This document shows, in pieces, positions 13,401 through 20,074 of a stretch of 64,000 nt of DNA. Positions within the stretch are counted from its first letter, which is position 1; every line of letters begins with the position of its first letter. Below the pieces are notes generated by a model. It searched no databases. It had not been told where the DNA came from and was given only the letters and a program-made list of their open reading frames with translations. This DNA is from an uncultured Polaribacter sp. (GTDB taxonomy: Bacteria; Bacteroidota; Bacteroidia; Flavobacteriales; Flavobacteriaceae), in NCBI RefSeq assembly GCF_947496195.1, contig NZ_CANMBY010000001.1, positions 620,001 to 684,000 on the forward strand. Reading direction: 5' to 3'. The position numbers and the translations under genes were made by a program.

Positions 13401-15380
13401 TACTCTTTCTTCTGTAAGTGCTGCATTGTCATGACCAATCATTAAAAAGTCATTATCTTCTAATGAACTTGGTGATCTTAACACGATATTACCTTTACCT
13501 GTTTGCCCAACACCTGAACCACTACCTGTGTTTATACTATTTGAAGACGATTGATTTAATCCACTAGCTGCATCATTTCCTATACCAAAAACATCATTCC
13601 AGTAAGAATTGTTATTCCAAATTGATGTGCCAGATGAATTTACATAATTACCTAAAGAACTGTCTATTGTTATACCGTATTTAAGAGCTAAGTAAGATTC
13701 AATTTTAAGTCTTTCTTCATCAGTGTGAGCATTTGGAAACATTATTAACTCAGCAATCTGACCATTGAAATAATTTTTACTGCCTGATTGTATACTTCCC
13801 ACAGTTGGTATGCCTTGAAAAGTTGTCATTACTGATCCTGTAATACTTACAGTGTTGTAAAACAAACCATCAATAAATGTTTTTTGACTAGAAAGATTTG
13901 AGTTTGGAACCAATTCCACAACTCCAATTTTATATTTTTCAATGCCTAAATTTCCTGAAGATCTAAATGAGTTTGCACTTCCTGAAGAAACATATGAAGT
14001 TAACATATTAACACCAGACATCATGAAACCTAATGTGTTTGCTGTATTTGTAGTTCCAGAAGAAGTTGATATTACTGGAGAAGAATTATTGTCTTCATTA
14101 TTTTTAATTACAGCATAAAGTGTTTGAAATTGTATAGCTGTATTACCAGATAAGTAATCATCTACACCATCAAAATCTACAGCATAATTAAAGTTAACGG
14201 ATTTATCACCTAATGCAGGGTTTCCTAAAAAATTAAATGTATTAATACCTGTTTGATCTCTCCAACTTGTTAAAGTAGCTCCACTATTTGTTACACCTGA
14301 GTTACCTTTTAACCAAAGATTTGCACCAGCTACACCACCTGAACCTTGAGTTGTAAATGTTTTATCTGATCCAAATGCGCTACCAGCTGTATTAGTCGAT
14401 TTTAATCTGTAATGATATAATGTACCTGGTAATAAACCCGTTAAATTCGCAGTAACATCTACTGATGCTGATGCACTACTACTAGATGGAGTTGAAGCAA
14501 TAGTTTGCCCATAACTTGTAGTTAAACCATATTCAAAAACAAAATTAGAATTAGTGCCTTGTGGATTTACCTCACCATTTAAAGTTGCAGAAGATGCAGA
14601 CAAATTTGTAACATCGCCTGTTGTAACAGATGATAGTGCTGCTCCTATTTGAGACTGAGTTAATGGAGCATCCCATAAACGAATACCTCTTACAACACCA
14701 CCTGGAGTATGTTCTGTAGAAGTATTGTCGTTTTTAAAAAAAATAAACTCTCTATTACCCCCAACTAATCTGGGTACAGAAGAATCACTAGTATCTGTTT
14801 CATCATAAACTTGTGTAACAGTACCATCAGATTCTACGACATACACCTTTATTTCTTTAGCTGCTGTTCTTGTTAATACAAAGTCATAAAAAGTATTAGG
14901 CAAATAAGTTACAGATGCATTTGCTCCAAAAGGGAAAAACTCAAGATTTCGATGATTAAAATAAAGACCATTATCAGAACCTGATCCACTTTCCCCTTTA
15001 AAAGATAGTATTTTTTTATAACTCTTAGTACTTCCATTAGAATTACCTGTATCTTGATATGAAATTCTAAACCCAACAGAATAACTATTTGGGTTTGGTA
15101 ATAGATTGGTTCTTAATATTAAACCTCCACCAGGCGAATTTGGTTGAGTCCAAGACCAGGCATTTGGGCTAGATAGAAAGTTTGAACTTGCAACATTTGA
15201 TGTTATTAAAGAAACACCTGTGCCTTCACTATCATTAAAATTATTATTGAACTCAAAATTATGAACTAAGTTTTGAGAAAATAAAACAAGATGAAAAAAG
15301 CTTAATAGAAATAAAAAAAAGACTTTTTTATGAATAAATAGGATTCTATTTAAAACAGTTTGGTATAAGGTTGTTAGCAT
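1..15380 (-). CDS. Giant secreted DUF11-repeat adhesin-like surface protein (C-terminus beyond window)
   Basis: A single open frame runs from an ATG at 15380-15378 to the window edge, at least 5,126 codons; lines sampled along its length show the same frame without stops. Residues 1-36 form a signal peptide ending LFSQ. A LamG-like jellyroll domain follows (about 40-240), then a fibronectin-III-like domain (about 250-340), then a second LamG-like domain that runs into the ESYLALKYGIT segment typical of Bacteroidota surface proteins (about 345-640). Three composite modules with Asp-rich DxDxDG calcium-binding motifs and YQWQ Ig-like domains span about 935-2530. From about 2650 there are DUF11 repeats. 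The likely role is cell-surface adhesion or an extracellular matrix scaffold; this is inference from architecture. Any type IX sorting domain would lie outside the window. No TAnnTTTG promoter was found in the 290-bp gap upstream, which holds a run of seven G (C on the coding strand) at 15444-15450. Confidence 0.9.
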   Translation of the reverse strand, partial: MLTTLYQTVLNRILFIHKKVFFLFLLSFFHLVLFSQNLVHNFEFNNNFNDSEGTGVSLITSNVASSNFLSSPNAWSWTQPNSPGGGLILRTNLLPNPNSYSVGFRISYQDTGNSNGSTKSYKKILSFKGESGSGSDNGLYFNHRNLEFFPFGANASVTYLPNTFYDFVLTRTAAKEIKVYVVESDGTVTQVYDETDTSDSSVPRLVGGNREFIFFKNDNTSTEHTPGGVVRGIRLWDAPLTQSQIGAALSSVTTGDVTNLSASSATLNGEVNPQGTNSNFVFEYGLTTSYGQTIASTPSSSSASASVDVTANLTGLLPGTLYHYRLKSTNTAGSAFGSDKTFTTQGSGGVAGANLWLKGNSGVTNSGATLTSWRDQTGINTFNFLGNPALGDKSVNFNYAVDFDGVDDYLSGNTAIQFQTLYAVIKNNEDNNSSPVISTSSGTTNTANTLGFMMSGVNMLTSYVSSGSANSFRSSGNLGIEKYKIGVVELVPNSNLSSQKTFIDGLFYNTVSITGSVMTTFQGIPTVGSIQSGSKNYFNGQIAELIMFPNAHTDEERLKIESYLALKYGITIDSSLGNYVNSSGTSIWNNNSYWNDVFGIGNDAASGLNQSSSNSINTGSGSGVGQTGKGNIVLRSPSSLEDNDFLMIGHDNAALTEERVDLPTSEDGKIRLRREWKVKHTGNVGTVDLIFNLNGICLSGVLNTDYALLIDEDGNGDFTNGSVSVITPTALASGVLVFSGVTLNDNVVFTFAGTPARLRRTSVVDTDNQTKCINTPITDITYKGVNLSTASVTGLPTGVTASFNNVTQVLTISGSASVSGTFNYTVNTTSKQCSTAPSTTGILTITENETVSAPSATPTVQKDVSIVPITHTTTGAIALGSATGLPIGVKASLASNILTISGTPTKTGVYNYSIPILGNCNFVSATGTITVQDVLDSDGDGVLDTDDLDSDNDGILNTDEGFGAVIPSRPISTYTSSTSIKAASGPNISTPTNGYIVTDRSTSGKFAFDAVSRSEVGSGAGIGTVSFVTIDVNFAPKETVSNVDVSFKIGSQSKATGNGYFDDGIYIEINNVVIVNFNSSQYGNSAFNNLFDVNGGGWAPWSGEGNPTLELDLLGRKVRLMADTKSGTRQDALPFITNSKPNAIPEINFEKGVTIGTAYNNENGAGGIGYQTLSFSADVATHTDKNGDGIFDYLSPDSDSDGCGDANEAYGAGTDTNGNGQFGATPTLANGGVNANGLVVAAGIAPSTRAYLKSPLDSNNDLIRDYLQLSKEVVSISTQPANTAVSITDVATFSVTPQLQGTGLDPAYQWQEDPGTGTFADITDGGLYSGATTATLSITNPLSDKNGYKYRCIVSPVANVCLNPQTSSAATLTVNKHPIVLVDDSYTISQLSSTATALTLPTSVIANDTFLGALPIINGSSKTTTLTQTGTTVSGITIETTTGNIIVDNTVTPGTYTLSYTLCEDADPTNCQTATITIIVLLDTDFDGVADVNDLDDDNDGILDKVEGVCTLPSQMRLGYITNSRDFDNDNGYTFDGSTMVNALTKKIENPANFGPNGIVKTEIILVPITSTNPITETLLNSLNLDGLFIGGIDKVPTIESWLSDTEFTEIQKWSSNADKTVLVTQASATKWGRTLSAKNVNPDTPNTIGAKTRIFDGPFGKVTSFTQGGSFQAIFEADPSRTDVVLAVDSVGDRVIIKDGTYNDILISDVDILTTVGGVSSGDGISNDNDKLALNLIYTMIPLSSCPDSDKDLDGISNSLDSDSDGDSCFDVVEAYGVSADPDNDGIYGTGKPTVDANGLVIAAGVSGNSYTNLPNDINNDGTEDFLQTSNIATSFKTHPSFPATVQSNSDTFLTFQLNTTSTGLPPTYQWQIKLKGTNSWQDLSNTATYNGVAKDTLFLTNVTSSLRDNLYRVKIDNPTIVCGSSFESNSAKLLVTSDPIVANNDNIATSENNTTVLISSILTNDELNAATVNNTDVTISTSGSIPSGLTLDLTTGQLATDGTTPIGVYTFDYQICQKIDPTNCTTATISVTILKDTDGDLVADINDLDDDNDGILDTEEGLKTTIVGTAFNTGSGTGNVTGTLSSLSGSIVYNIDFKNRGNTANGGIGNASEFFNNGKEISCAASPTGEDNTFNFNPQGSAKLSDLEQVTIDVSYAQTNMVLTFTQPLTNFTLKSGTTGTISANGRTVSITSGNNTAGAGFTANLVSVFTNPFIIRALKSDGNDTFTVKVGASIFDKPDLDGDGILNSLDTDSDNDGCNDVNEVYGANTDTDNNGKYGSGNPVVDANGLVIAAGVTGNLYNTLPSDNDTNGANDFLQASKALAGITTHPVDHLTNINRAITFSTIPTITGSGTEPTYQWQVNDGGTSSWVDLTDNTNYSGSTTANLVVTPNNSTFNSNQYRVIINTPSYVCDTDFTSNAAVLSIISNIISANNDGIEVVEKVANSAIVNVLTNDLLNSTSALITEVTLSQISTSNAGISLDTSTGNISVTSAVTSGIYFLEYSICENVDPTNCSNGIVTIVVQKDTDGDQIPDATDPDIDNDGNPNSTDPNVNSPTANDDTATAKVGQATEVDILVNDDFLAGTNTTITQSGGTAVGTVSFDNLTGKLTYTPTTAEAGKTVTVIYNVTNTPTSVSKTATVTLTIDNESNLSLSIAANSTTPDVGSNIVFTITATNSGPSNATNVDVKSLLASGFTFVSATPSSGTYDAASGNWFIGNLNNASSETLAITASVNATGLFTQEAEIMFVDQTDSNSTPGNGNQTEDDFDKVEITPVAQANIVTILSVDNANPNEGDEITYQIRVTNNGPSTSTNVVVSSASIPSGLTYTSDDGSGDFDNSTGIWSVGNIASGNSKTLHITGTVNAGEGGNTISNTIAASLTETDATTTGDVLTQAITVNQAALVTTIAVDNSTPNEGDTIKYTITITNNGPNSATGLALTSVLPSGLTYVSDNGSGSYNSATGIWNPSAIAASTSATLEITATVNSGTSGSTISNTVSKIVSDQSATNTLPSANADITVKSINLVTTISVDNSSPNEGGTIKYTITITNSGTDDATNVVLNNSLPTGVTYVSDNGSGAYNASTGVWTVGNITATGTTSLEITATVDNGTAGNHIDNTISSVTATETDATTVGDVLTASITVTSSNLITVVAIPNSTPNVNDTFSYTITVTNNGPGNATGVSLTSLVPAGLTFTSGAATVGSYNNTSGVWTIGDIAKSASATLTVNTTVNSDQGNVTNTITSTAATGNQTDATTSGDVLSQTFTPTSANLITVASVNNPTPNVGNQVVFSITVKNAGPSNETNVSLTSILPTGVTYVSDDASGAYNNTSGLWTIGSLNAGATSKLNITATVDANQGGQSITNTTTAATGDQIDLVTTGDVLSATINVTSADLVTILSVDNPTPNVGQNVTFTIKVTNNGPNDETNTSLTSKLPNGFGFVSATPSDGTYNDGSGLWTIGAIAKNTTKTLTILASIDNDQGGNTLTLTTTAATGDQTDPSTAADVLSVNVNPTSTNLVTVLSLNNSVPNEGSTIKFTIDVTNISATTATNANLTDNLPAGLTYVSHTASQGTYDNTTGLWTIGDLNANANVSLEITATVNASTSGSTIINTITSAAADQSDTSAIGDVLSKTLVVLNSNLITVKTVDNPTPNINTNIVYTIVVSNVGASDHTDVSLTDLLPSGVTYVSHTQSQGTYDENTGLWTVGDVTTNSDATLNITASIDANQGGQLITNTTTAAKGNEADPSSVGDTLSATVNVTSANLVTVLNVDNKNPNIGDQVKYTITVTNNGASNEDAISLTSVLPSGLTFVSSNPSAGSYTSSTGTWNLGSLTALSSASLEIVATVDANQSGNTITNTTTAATGNQTDPTTVGDVLSTDILVATSNLVTTISVDKPTPNELETIVYRILVRNAGPNDELNTKLTDVLPTGVTYVSASATQGSYDSVTSLWTIGTLTNGATATLDITVTVEANQGGNTITNTISAASGDVVDLDTTGDILSASIIVESAKLVTTLFVNNPTPNEGDEVIYTYTVVNNGPSTDRNVELTSQLPAGLTLVSATESLGTYNSGGLGKWQIGTLANGASATLTIRATVNASTGGSTITTTTTKADGDHTNPNTTGNVLSAAINVTTVNLVTTKTVDNPVPNEGNTIVYTINVSNISNTNATNVSLTDQLPTGVTFVISSATAGTYNSSNGIWTIGNIAKGTSETLNITATVDAGTLGNTITNTITSTAAGDQTDSTTAGDDLTEDIVVSASDLVTLISVDNPTPNVGDTIEYTINVVNNSGLNDTNVSLTDLLPSGVTYTSHTTTQGTYDSGTGLWTIGTINTSDKATLKIKGTIDSNQGGQTITNTIASRASGDQADPTTNGDIISVDVNVTSANLVTTIRVDNPNPNVGDTVKYLISVTNNGPSDETNTSLTALLPSGVTYSSDTPSFGSYTSGSGLWTIGNIAKFTTVTLEIEATVDANTGGSTISNIITAATGDQTDPTTTGDVLQSDIVVQTANLITQLSVDNTAPNEGDTIVYTLSVRNAGPNSESGINLTNLLPSGVTYASDSPSQGSYTSGTGLWSIGALTNGGTATLTINATVDANTAGTAIISTSTAASGTVTDPNTNGDNLTATINVLGAKLLTNVVVSNASPNEGDTVTYTITVTNNGPTADENISLTSLVPSGLTFVSNTASQGSFTSGTGVWSIGNLANGAQATLVVTSTVNNNTGGTSITVNTTAANGDHTSSALSSNVLSAVMNVTSIDLITTISVDNAVPNEGNTIEYNVNVSNISSTNATNVSLTSLLPSGLTLVGSASVTSGTYNNGSGLWIIGTIAKGSKATLTITATVDSGTIGSVITNTTTAAVADQSDVSSTGDVLSIPITVTGGNLITVKTVDNTSPNTGDTINYTITLTNNGPSSYTNVSLTDNLPSGVTYVSNTASQGSYSNATQLWTVGTIAANGTATLQVTATIDADKGGETIVSTITPATADEADISTIGDVLSASLTVTSSNLITAISVDNTNPNVGDTVNYSIVVTNNGPNDENNITLEDFVPTGLTFASASSTQGTYSSSTGIWNIGTINKFASATITISATVDAGTNAQTITNTITQRAIGNQTDPTNAGDVLAASLTVSSANLITVISVD
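7720..12610 (-). repeat. Three copies of a 1.5-1.7 kb composite module with different inserts
   Basis: Three successive blocks (about 12580-10945, 10940-9270 and 9265-7800) share one order. An Asp-rich repeat ending DxDNDGILxxxEG comes first, then a variable insert, then a second Asp-rich repeat reading DSDxDxCxDxxEAYG. After that come a conserved ANGLVxAAG stretch, an Ig-like domain with YQWQ, and a domain ending DPTNC followed by a beta strand. A fourth Asp-rich linker (7795-7720) leads into the DUF11 array. The Asp-rich repeats resemble thrombospondin type 3 calcium-binding repeats. The three inserts do not resemble one another. Confidence 0.8.
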
Positions 15381-15671
15381 ATTTTTAAGCACAATTGCAT
15401 GTATTTTTTCTTATAAAGAATTAAAATTAAATTTTATATAAAGTGGGGGGGCTTTAAAAATTTAATTGGTCTTATAAGTTCGTTTTTGTTTTTCTAGTAA
15501 TTTTTAAATAAAATTTAAATCGCTTAAAAATGATTATGGAAATTTTATTGAAAAAGTTTAATGTTAAAAATAATATAAAATTTCACTTAAAAAAAAGAAT
15601 TTTAATATGTTGTGAGAAATATTAAGAATATTGTATTAATTTTTAAAAAAAGTTGTAAAAATTGTAAAATT

Positions 15672-16988
15672 TTAGTTTATAGATGCTAAAATTCCTTTTA
15701 AAAATTTATTTTCATCCATCCATGAAAGTGCCATTCTTACAATTACCAAGTCTTGGTCTGGTAAAATATATACTCTTTGACCTTGATAACCATCTGCAAA
15801 AAACATGTTTTTAGGTACGTCTTTTAGTCTACCTCCAGCATTTAACCAAAATTGAGCTCCATAAGTACCATTTGAAGTGGGTGTGGGTTCTGTAATGTAC
15901 TTAACCCAATCTTTAGCAAAAATTTGTTCTCCATTCCAATTTCCTTGATGCAGATATAGCAAACCAAATTTACCCCAATCTCTAGGAGTTGCCCAAGCAT
16001 AAGAAGATGCTACATAATTACCAGCTAAATCTGTTTCTAAAATCATAGAGTTCATGCCTATTTTATCTATCAAATCTGTATACCAAAAATCTAAGTAATC
16101 TTGGTGTGTTTTAAATTGTTTTCTAACTATACCAGAAAGTAAATTTGATGTGCCAGAAGAATAATTCCAAGATGCGTTTATTTTACCAGTTAATGGTTTT
16201 TCTGCTTGCATTTTGGTCATATCTCTTTCTAAAAAAAGCATTTTTGTAGCATCAGAAATTTCATCATAATTCTCATCCCATGCTAAACCAGAATTCATTT
16301 GTAATAAATTATGAATGGTAATGTTTTTACGTTCATCATTTTGCCAAGAATCTATAGGTGCTTTGTCCATAACATCTAACTTTTGTTGGTGTTGCATAAC
16401 CCCAAAAACAGTACTTAGCACGCTTTTAGTCATAGACCAACCTAAAATTCTAGAATCTTTGTTAAATCCTTTAGCATATTTTTCTGCGATAATTTGATCT
16501 TTATAAATAACAACAACTGCTCTAGTTTGTCTTTTCCCAAAAATTGAAGCAACAGTGTTATTTAATTTATTATAATCTATATTGTTAAAAACGGTGTCTT
16601 TTTGTGCTGCATTTCCATAAGGATAAGGTGTTGTTTGATCTGGAGTTGTTCTTTTTGGTGATAAATATGCAGCAGTTTCATCTTCTTTTGATAAGGTTAA
16701 TACTGCTCCTAAACCTTCTCTATAAATTGCTTTTCTGGTTAACAAACCAAATGCTGACGAAGTTGCTATTTTATGGTTTTCATTTATTTTATCATCTGCT
16801 AAATTTACAGGCGAAAAATTATTGTCTGTTTTATCTGTAAATTCTAAAGACCTTTTAGCTACAAAAACTGAAGACGCAGTGTTTTTTGCTGAATACCCTG
16901 CAAGAATATTTAGTTTTGGATAATTATAAATAACTGCAATTGTTACTGTTATTACCAGTAAAAGTAAAATTCTCTTAAAGATTTTCAT
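15672..16988 (-). CDS. Serine hydrolase, class C beta-lactamase family
   Basis: 438 residues. An N-terminal hydrophobic segment (about 5-25) acts as signal anchor, so the catalytic domain should lie in the periplasm. The family (beta-lactamase class C, PF00144) uses a Ser-x-x-Lys catalytic pair: SMTK at 185-188. A following tyrosine lies in NYSSG at 275-279. Near the C-terminus, a GYQGQRVYILPDQDLVIVRM-type strand matches 6-aminohexanoate-dimer-hydrolase-like members, which hydrolyse amides or esters rather than only beta-lactams. The substrate cannot be read from sequence. The gene is divergent from sufS across 98 bp and has no partner in its own direction. Confidence 0.85.
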   Translation of the reverse strand: MKIFKRILLLLVITVTIAVIYNYPKLNILAGYSAKNTASSVFVAKRSLEFTDKTDNNFSPVNLADDKINENHKIATSSAFGLLTRKAIYREGLGAVLTLSKEDETAAYLSPKRTTPDQTTPYPYGNAAQKDTVFNNIDYNKLNNTVASIFGKRQTRAVVVIYKDQIIAEKYAKGFNKDSRILGWSMTKSVLSTVFGVMQHQQKLDVMDKAPIDSWQNDERKNITIHNLLQMNSGLAWDENYDEISDATKMLFLERDMTKMQAEKPLTGKINASWNYSSGTSNLLSGIVRKQFKTHQDYLDFWYTDLIDKIGMNSMILETDLAGNYVASSYAWATPRDWGKFGLLYLHQGNWNGEQIFAKDWVKYITEPTPTSNGTYGAQFWLNAGGRLKDVPKNMFFADGYQGQRVYILPDQDLVIVRMALSWMDENKFLKGILASIN

Positions 16989-17060
16989 TTGAACACATTT
17001 TAGTTATGTAAAAATAAGAAATTCATATTGAGAATAGTATGTGCTTAAAAATGCATGTTT

Positions 17061-17068
17061 TATCTTTG
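17061..17068 (+). promoter_or_regulatory. -7 promoter element of sufS (TATCTTTG)
   Basis: TATCTTTG matches the Bacteroidota -7 consensus TAnnTTTG exactly and lies 18 bp before the ATG at 17087. No TTG at the usual -33 spacing was found. Its position shows that the longer open frame starting at 17039 cannot be the real protein start. Confidence 0.6.
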
Positions 17069-17086
17069 TATCATAAAATGATTTTT

Positions 17087-18301
17087 ATGTTTGATGTTGA
17101 TAAAATTCGAGACGATTTCCCAATTCTTAAAAGAAAAGTTCATGGTAAACCTTTGGTGTATTTAGATAATGCAGCTACTTCACAAACTCCACAAATTGTT
17201 ATTGACACTATTGTAGATTATTACAGTAATTACAATGCTAATATTCATAGAGGAGTACATACCTTAAGCCAAGAAGCCACTGATAAATATGAACAAGCTC
17301 GTATTAAAATTCAACATCACTTTAATGCAAAAGAAGCTTTTGAGATTATTTTTACTTCTGGTACTACACACAGTATTAACATGATAGCTTCAGGTTTTGC
17401 ATCACTTTTAAAAGAAGGAGATGAAATTATAGTTTCTGCCTTAGAGCATCATTCTAATATTGTGCCTTGGCAAATGTTATGCGAAAAAACAGGAGCTATT
17501 TTAAGAGTAATTCCTATGAATTTAGAAGGTGCTTTAGAAATGGATTTTTATCACAACATGCTAAACAAAAACACAAAATTAGTGTTTTGTAACCATGTTT
17601 CTAATGCTTTAGGTACTGTAAACCCAATAAAAGAAATTATAGATGCTGCTCATAAAGTAGGAGCTGCTGTTTTGGTTGATGGAGCACAAGCAACACCTCA
17701 TATAAAGCCAGATGTACAAGAGTTAGATGTAGATTTTTATGTAGCTTCTGCTCATAAATTGTGTGGCCCAACAGGTATGGGTATGTTATATGGTAAACAA
17801 GAATGGTTAGAAAAACTACCTCCTTACCAAGGTGGAGGAGAAATGATTGCAACAGTTTCTTTTGAAAAAACTACTTATGCTGGTTTACCTCATAAATTTG
17901 AAGCTGGCACACCAAACATTTGTGGAGGAATTGCTTTTGGAGCAGCCATAGATTATATGAACACTATTGGTTTTAATGAAATTGCTAGCTATGAAAATGA
18001 GTTATTAACCTACGCAACAAACCAACTTTTAGAAATAGAAGGTGTTAAAATTTATGGAACCTCAACAGAAAAAACAGCAGTTATTTCTTTTAATATAGAA
18101 GGCATTCATCCTTATGATATAGGTGCTATTTTAGATAAATTAGGGGTGGCTGTTAGAACAGGACATCATTGTGCGCAACCTATAATGGATTTTTATAAAA
18201 TACCTGGTACAGTTAGAGCTTCGTTTTCTTTTTACAATACAAAAACAGAAGTTGATCTACTTATTGAAGCTGTAAAAAAAGCAAAATTAATGTTATCATA
18301 A
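17087..18301 (+). CDS. sufS: Cysteine desulfurase SufS
   Basis: 404 residues from the ATG at 17087 (MFDVDKIRDDFPIL). An in-frame start at 17039 is rejected because a promoter element sits inside that extension. This class V aminotransferase-fold, PLP-dependent enzyme removes sulfur from cysteine to give alanine and an enzyme persulfide for Fe-S cluster assembly in the cytosol. Seen in sequence: YLDNAATSQTP near the N-terminus, the PLP lysine in SAHKLCGPTGMG (K224), and the catalytic cysteine in RTGHHCAQP (C362), which is typical of group II (SufS) enzymes. No other suf gene is adjacent. A strong hairpin terminator follows. Confidence 0.95.
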   Translation: MFDVDKIRDDFPILKRKVHGKPLVYLDNAATSQTPQIVIDTIVDYYSNYNANIHRGVHTLSQEATDKYEQARIKIQHHFNAKEAFEIIFTSGTTHSINMIASGFASLLKEGDEIIVSALEHHSNIVPWQMLCEKTGAILRVIPMNLEGALEMDFYHNMLNKNTKLVFCNHVSNALGTVNPIKEIIDAAHKVGAAVLVDGAQATPHIKPDVQELDVDFYVASAHKLCGPTGMGMLYGKQEWLEKLPPYQGGGEMIATVSFEKTTYAGLPHKFEAGTPNICGGIAFGAAIDYMNTIGFNEIASYENELLTYATNQLLEIEGVKIYGTSTEKTAVISFNIEGIHPYDIGAILDKLGVAVRTGHHCAQPIMDFYKIPGTVRASFSFYNTKTEVDLLIEAVKKAKLMLS

Positions 18302-18330
18302 ATGAAGCATTTTACTTAAATAATTAAAAA

Positions 18331-18356
18331 GTCATCAATGTTTGATGACTTTTTTT
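18331..18356 (+). terminator. Intrinsic terminator of sufS
   Basis: Stem GTCATCAA (18331-18338) and TTGATGAC (18342-18349) with a 3-nt loop, followed by a run of T. It lies 30 bp after the sufS stop. Confidence 0.85.
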
Positions 18357-18520
18357 ATGAATAAATTTTGTCTTTCAAAAAAAAGTGTATATTCGCAATG
18401 TTAAAATTTTTAACATTTTATTATTTAATTGTTATTATTTAAACAATAACGTTAATTTAAAATCAAAGTTTTAACTTAATTTAACTTAATTCATTAACCC
18501 TACAAAAACACTAACCTTTT

Positions 18521-19585
18521 ATGAAAAAAACAGTATTAGGCTTGCTAGTTTTAGCAACAGGCGTATTTATTGGTTGTCAAGATAACGCATCTGACCTTCC
18601 AAACAATCAACAATCAAAAATTGATATGAGTGATTTTTATGTTCATACAGATGAGTTTGAAAGCAAATCTGACAAAAATGGAGATAAAGTATGTTATTCT
18701 ATGAAAGTCTTAAACGAACAATTATCAAAAGACAAAAACTTGTACAAAAAAATGTATGACATTGAGTATGCTACAAGAAAATTTATTGCTGCTAAAAAAC
18801 CAGATGGTGCTGGAGGTGGAAAACCAGGAAATGGTGGTGGAGATGATGGAGGAGGAGATCCTGTAGGAGATAACTTAGGCGTTATTAACATCCCAGTTTA
18901 TGTACATGTTGTATATAGCAATTCTAATGAAAATATTTCTGATGCTCAAGTTGCATCTCAAATCGCTGTTTTAAACGATGATTTTAGAAGAAATAATAAT
19001 GATGCTAACAACACACCAAGCGAGTTTGCTAGTGTAGCAGCAGATACAGAAATTAATTTTACATTAGCTAATACGTTTAGATATGCAAACTCAAGAACTT
19101 CTTGGGGTACTAACAATGCTGTAAAGGCAGAATATCCACCAGTAACACCAGAAACTCACATGAATATTTGGGTTGCAAATATTGGTGGTGGAATCTTAGG
19201 TTATGCACAATTTCCTGGAGGTAATTTAGCTACAGATGGTATTGTAGTTTCTCCTCAATATTTTGGAACTACAGGTTATGTTGCTGCACCTTTTGATGGT
19301 GGTAGAACAACTACTCATGAAGTAGGTCACTACTTAAACTTAAGACATATATGGGGTGATGGAAGATGTAACAGAGACGATTTTGTAGCTGATACACCAA
19401 GTTCTGACAGACCAAATTATGGTTGTCCAACATCTGCAGTTCACTGTCGTTCAAATGACCAGTTTATGAACTATATGGATTATACAGATGATAGCTGTAT
19501 GAATATGTTTAGTTTAGGACAAAAAGAAAGAATGAGAGCTTTATTTGCTTCTGGAGGAGGAAGAGCTGCACTAGCAGGAAACTAA
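18521..19585 (+). CDS. M43 (pappalysin/cytophagalysin-type) zinc metalloprotease lipoprotein
   Basis: 354 residues. The signal peptide ends in a lipobox (VFIGC), so Cys19 should be lipidated and the protein anchored in a membrane. A Gly/Asp-rich linker at about 95-116 separates the N-terminal region from the protease. The catalytic zinc motif is HEVGHYLNLRH at 266-276 (HExxHxxxxxH, a metzincin), and the Met-turn region reads MNYMDY at 316-321; both fit peptidase family M43. A probable role is extracellular or periplasmic protein degradation. There is no type IX sorting domain after the catalytic domain. The 219-bp upstream region holds a TATATTCG element (18388-18395, one mismatch to the -7 consensus) and a tandem TTAACTTAAT just before the start. 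Confidence 0.9.
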   Translation: MKKTVLGLLVLATGVFIGCQDNASDLPNNQQSKIDMSDFYVHTDEFESKSDKNGDKVCYSMKVLNEQLSKDKNLYKKMYDIEYATRKFIAAKKPDGAGGGKPGNGGGDDGGGDPVGDNLGVINIPVYVHVVYSNSNENISDAQVASQIAVLNDDFRRNNNDANNTPSEFASVAADTEINFTLANTFRYANSRTSWGTNNAVKAEYPPVTPETHMNIWVANIGGGILGYAQFPGGNLATDGIVVSPQYFGTTGYVAAPFDGGRTTTHEVGHYLNLRHIWGDGRCNRDDFVADTPSSDRPNYGCPTSAVHCRSNDQFMNYMDYTDDSCMNMFSLGQKERMRALFASGGGRAALAGN

Positions 19586-19607
19586 TAGCAAAAACTACAA
19601 AAACAAG

Positions 19608-19638
19608 AAAGAGCGTTATTTAAACGCTCTTTTTTTGT
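19608..19638 (+). terminator. Intrinsic terminator of the M43 protease gene
   Basis: Stem AAAGAGCGTT (19608-19617) with AACGCTCTTT (19623-19632), 5-nt loop, followed by T residues. It lies 22 bp after the stop. Confidence 0.85.
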
Positions 19639-19663
19639 ACTTTAAAATCAAGAACTAAACACT

Positions 19664-20074
19664 ATGAAACATCTTATTATATTACTAAGTTTTTCTTTTT
19701 TTAACTGTGCATCACAACAAAAAGTAATGAAAAACAATTACAGAATAGAGTATAAAGCTCAAACAAGAGGCGCTTTGTATGAAATATTAGTTGAAGGGAA
19801 TCTACTCTCTTTTAAATCGTATAATGATTCTAAAACAATTGTTTTAACTGAAGAACAAGTTAAGGCATTAACAAACGAGATTAACAATATTAACCTTAAA
19901 GCTATAAACGATTTAGAAGCGCCTACAACAAAAAGATTTACTGATGGGGTAATGATTGCTTATTTTAAAATAAATAGGGCAGAAAACAGCTATAAATCCT
20001 CTGAGTTTGATCACGAATATCCGCCTAAAGAATTAAAACAACTTTTTAATATTTTAATAAGTTATTTAAACTAA
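19664..20074 (+). CDS. Small lipoprotein of unknown function
   Basis: 136 residues, not recognised as a named family. The N-terminus is a short hydrophobic signal ending FFNCASQQ, consistent with a lipobox cysteine at residue 15. The remainder is charged and soluble-looking, with alternating strand-like segments and an EEQVKALTNEINNINLKAI helix in the middle. The gene is monocistronic: it has terminators on both sides and its TAA overlaps the stem of the downstream terminator. The function is unknown. Confidence 0.7.
   Translation: MKHLIILLSFSFFNCASQQKVMKNNYRIEYKAQTRGALYEILVEGNLLSFKSYNDSKTIVLTEEQVKALTNEINNINLKAINDLEAPTTKRFTDGVMIAYFKINRAENSYKSSEFDHEYPPKELKQLFNILISYLN

Noticed and set aside
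17039..17086. N-terminal extension of SufS from the ATG at 17039
   Set aside because: A TATCTTTG promoter element lies inside it, and SufS homology begins at MFDVDKI.
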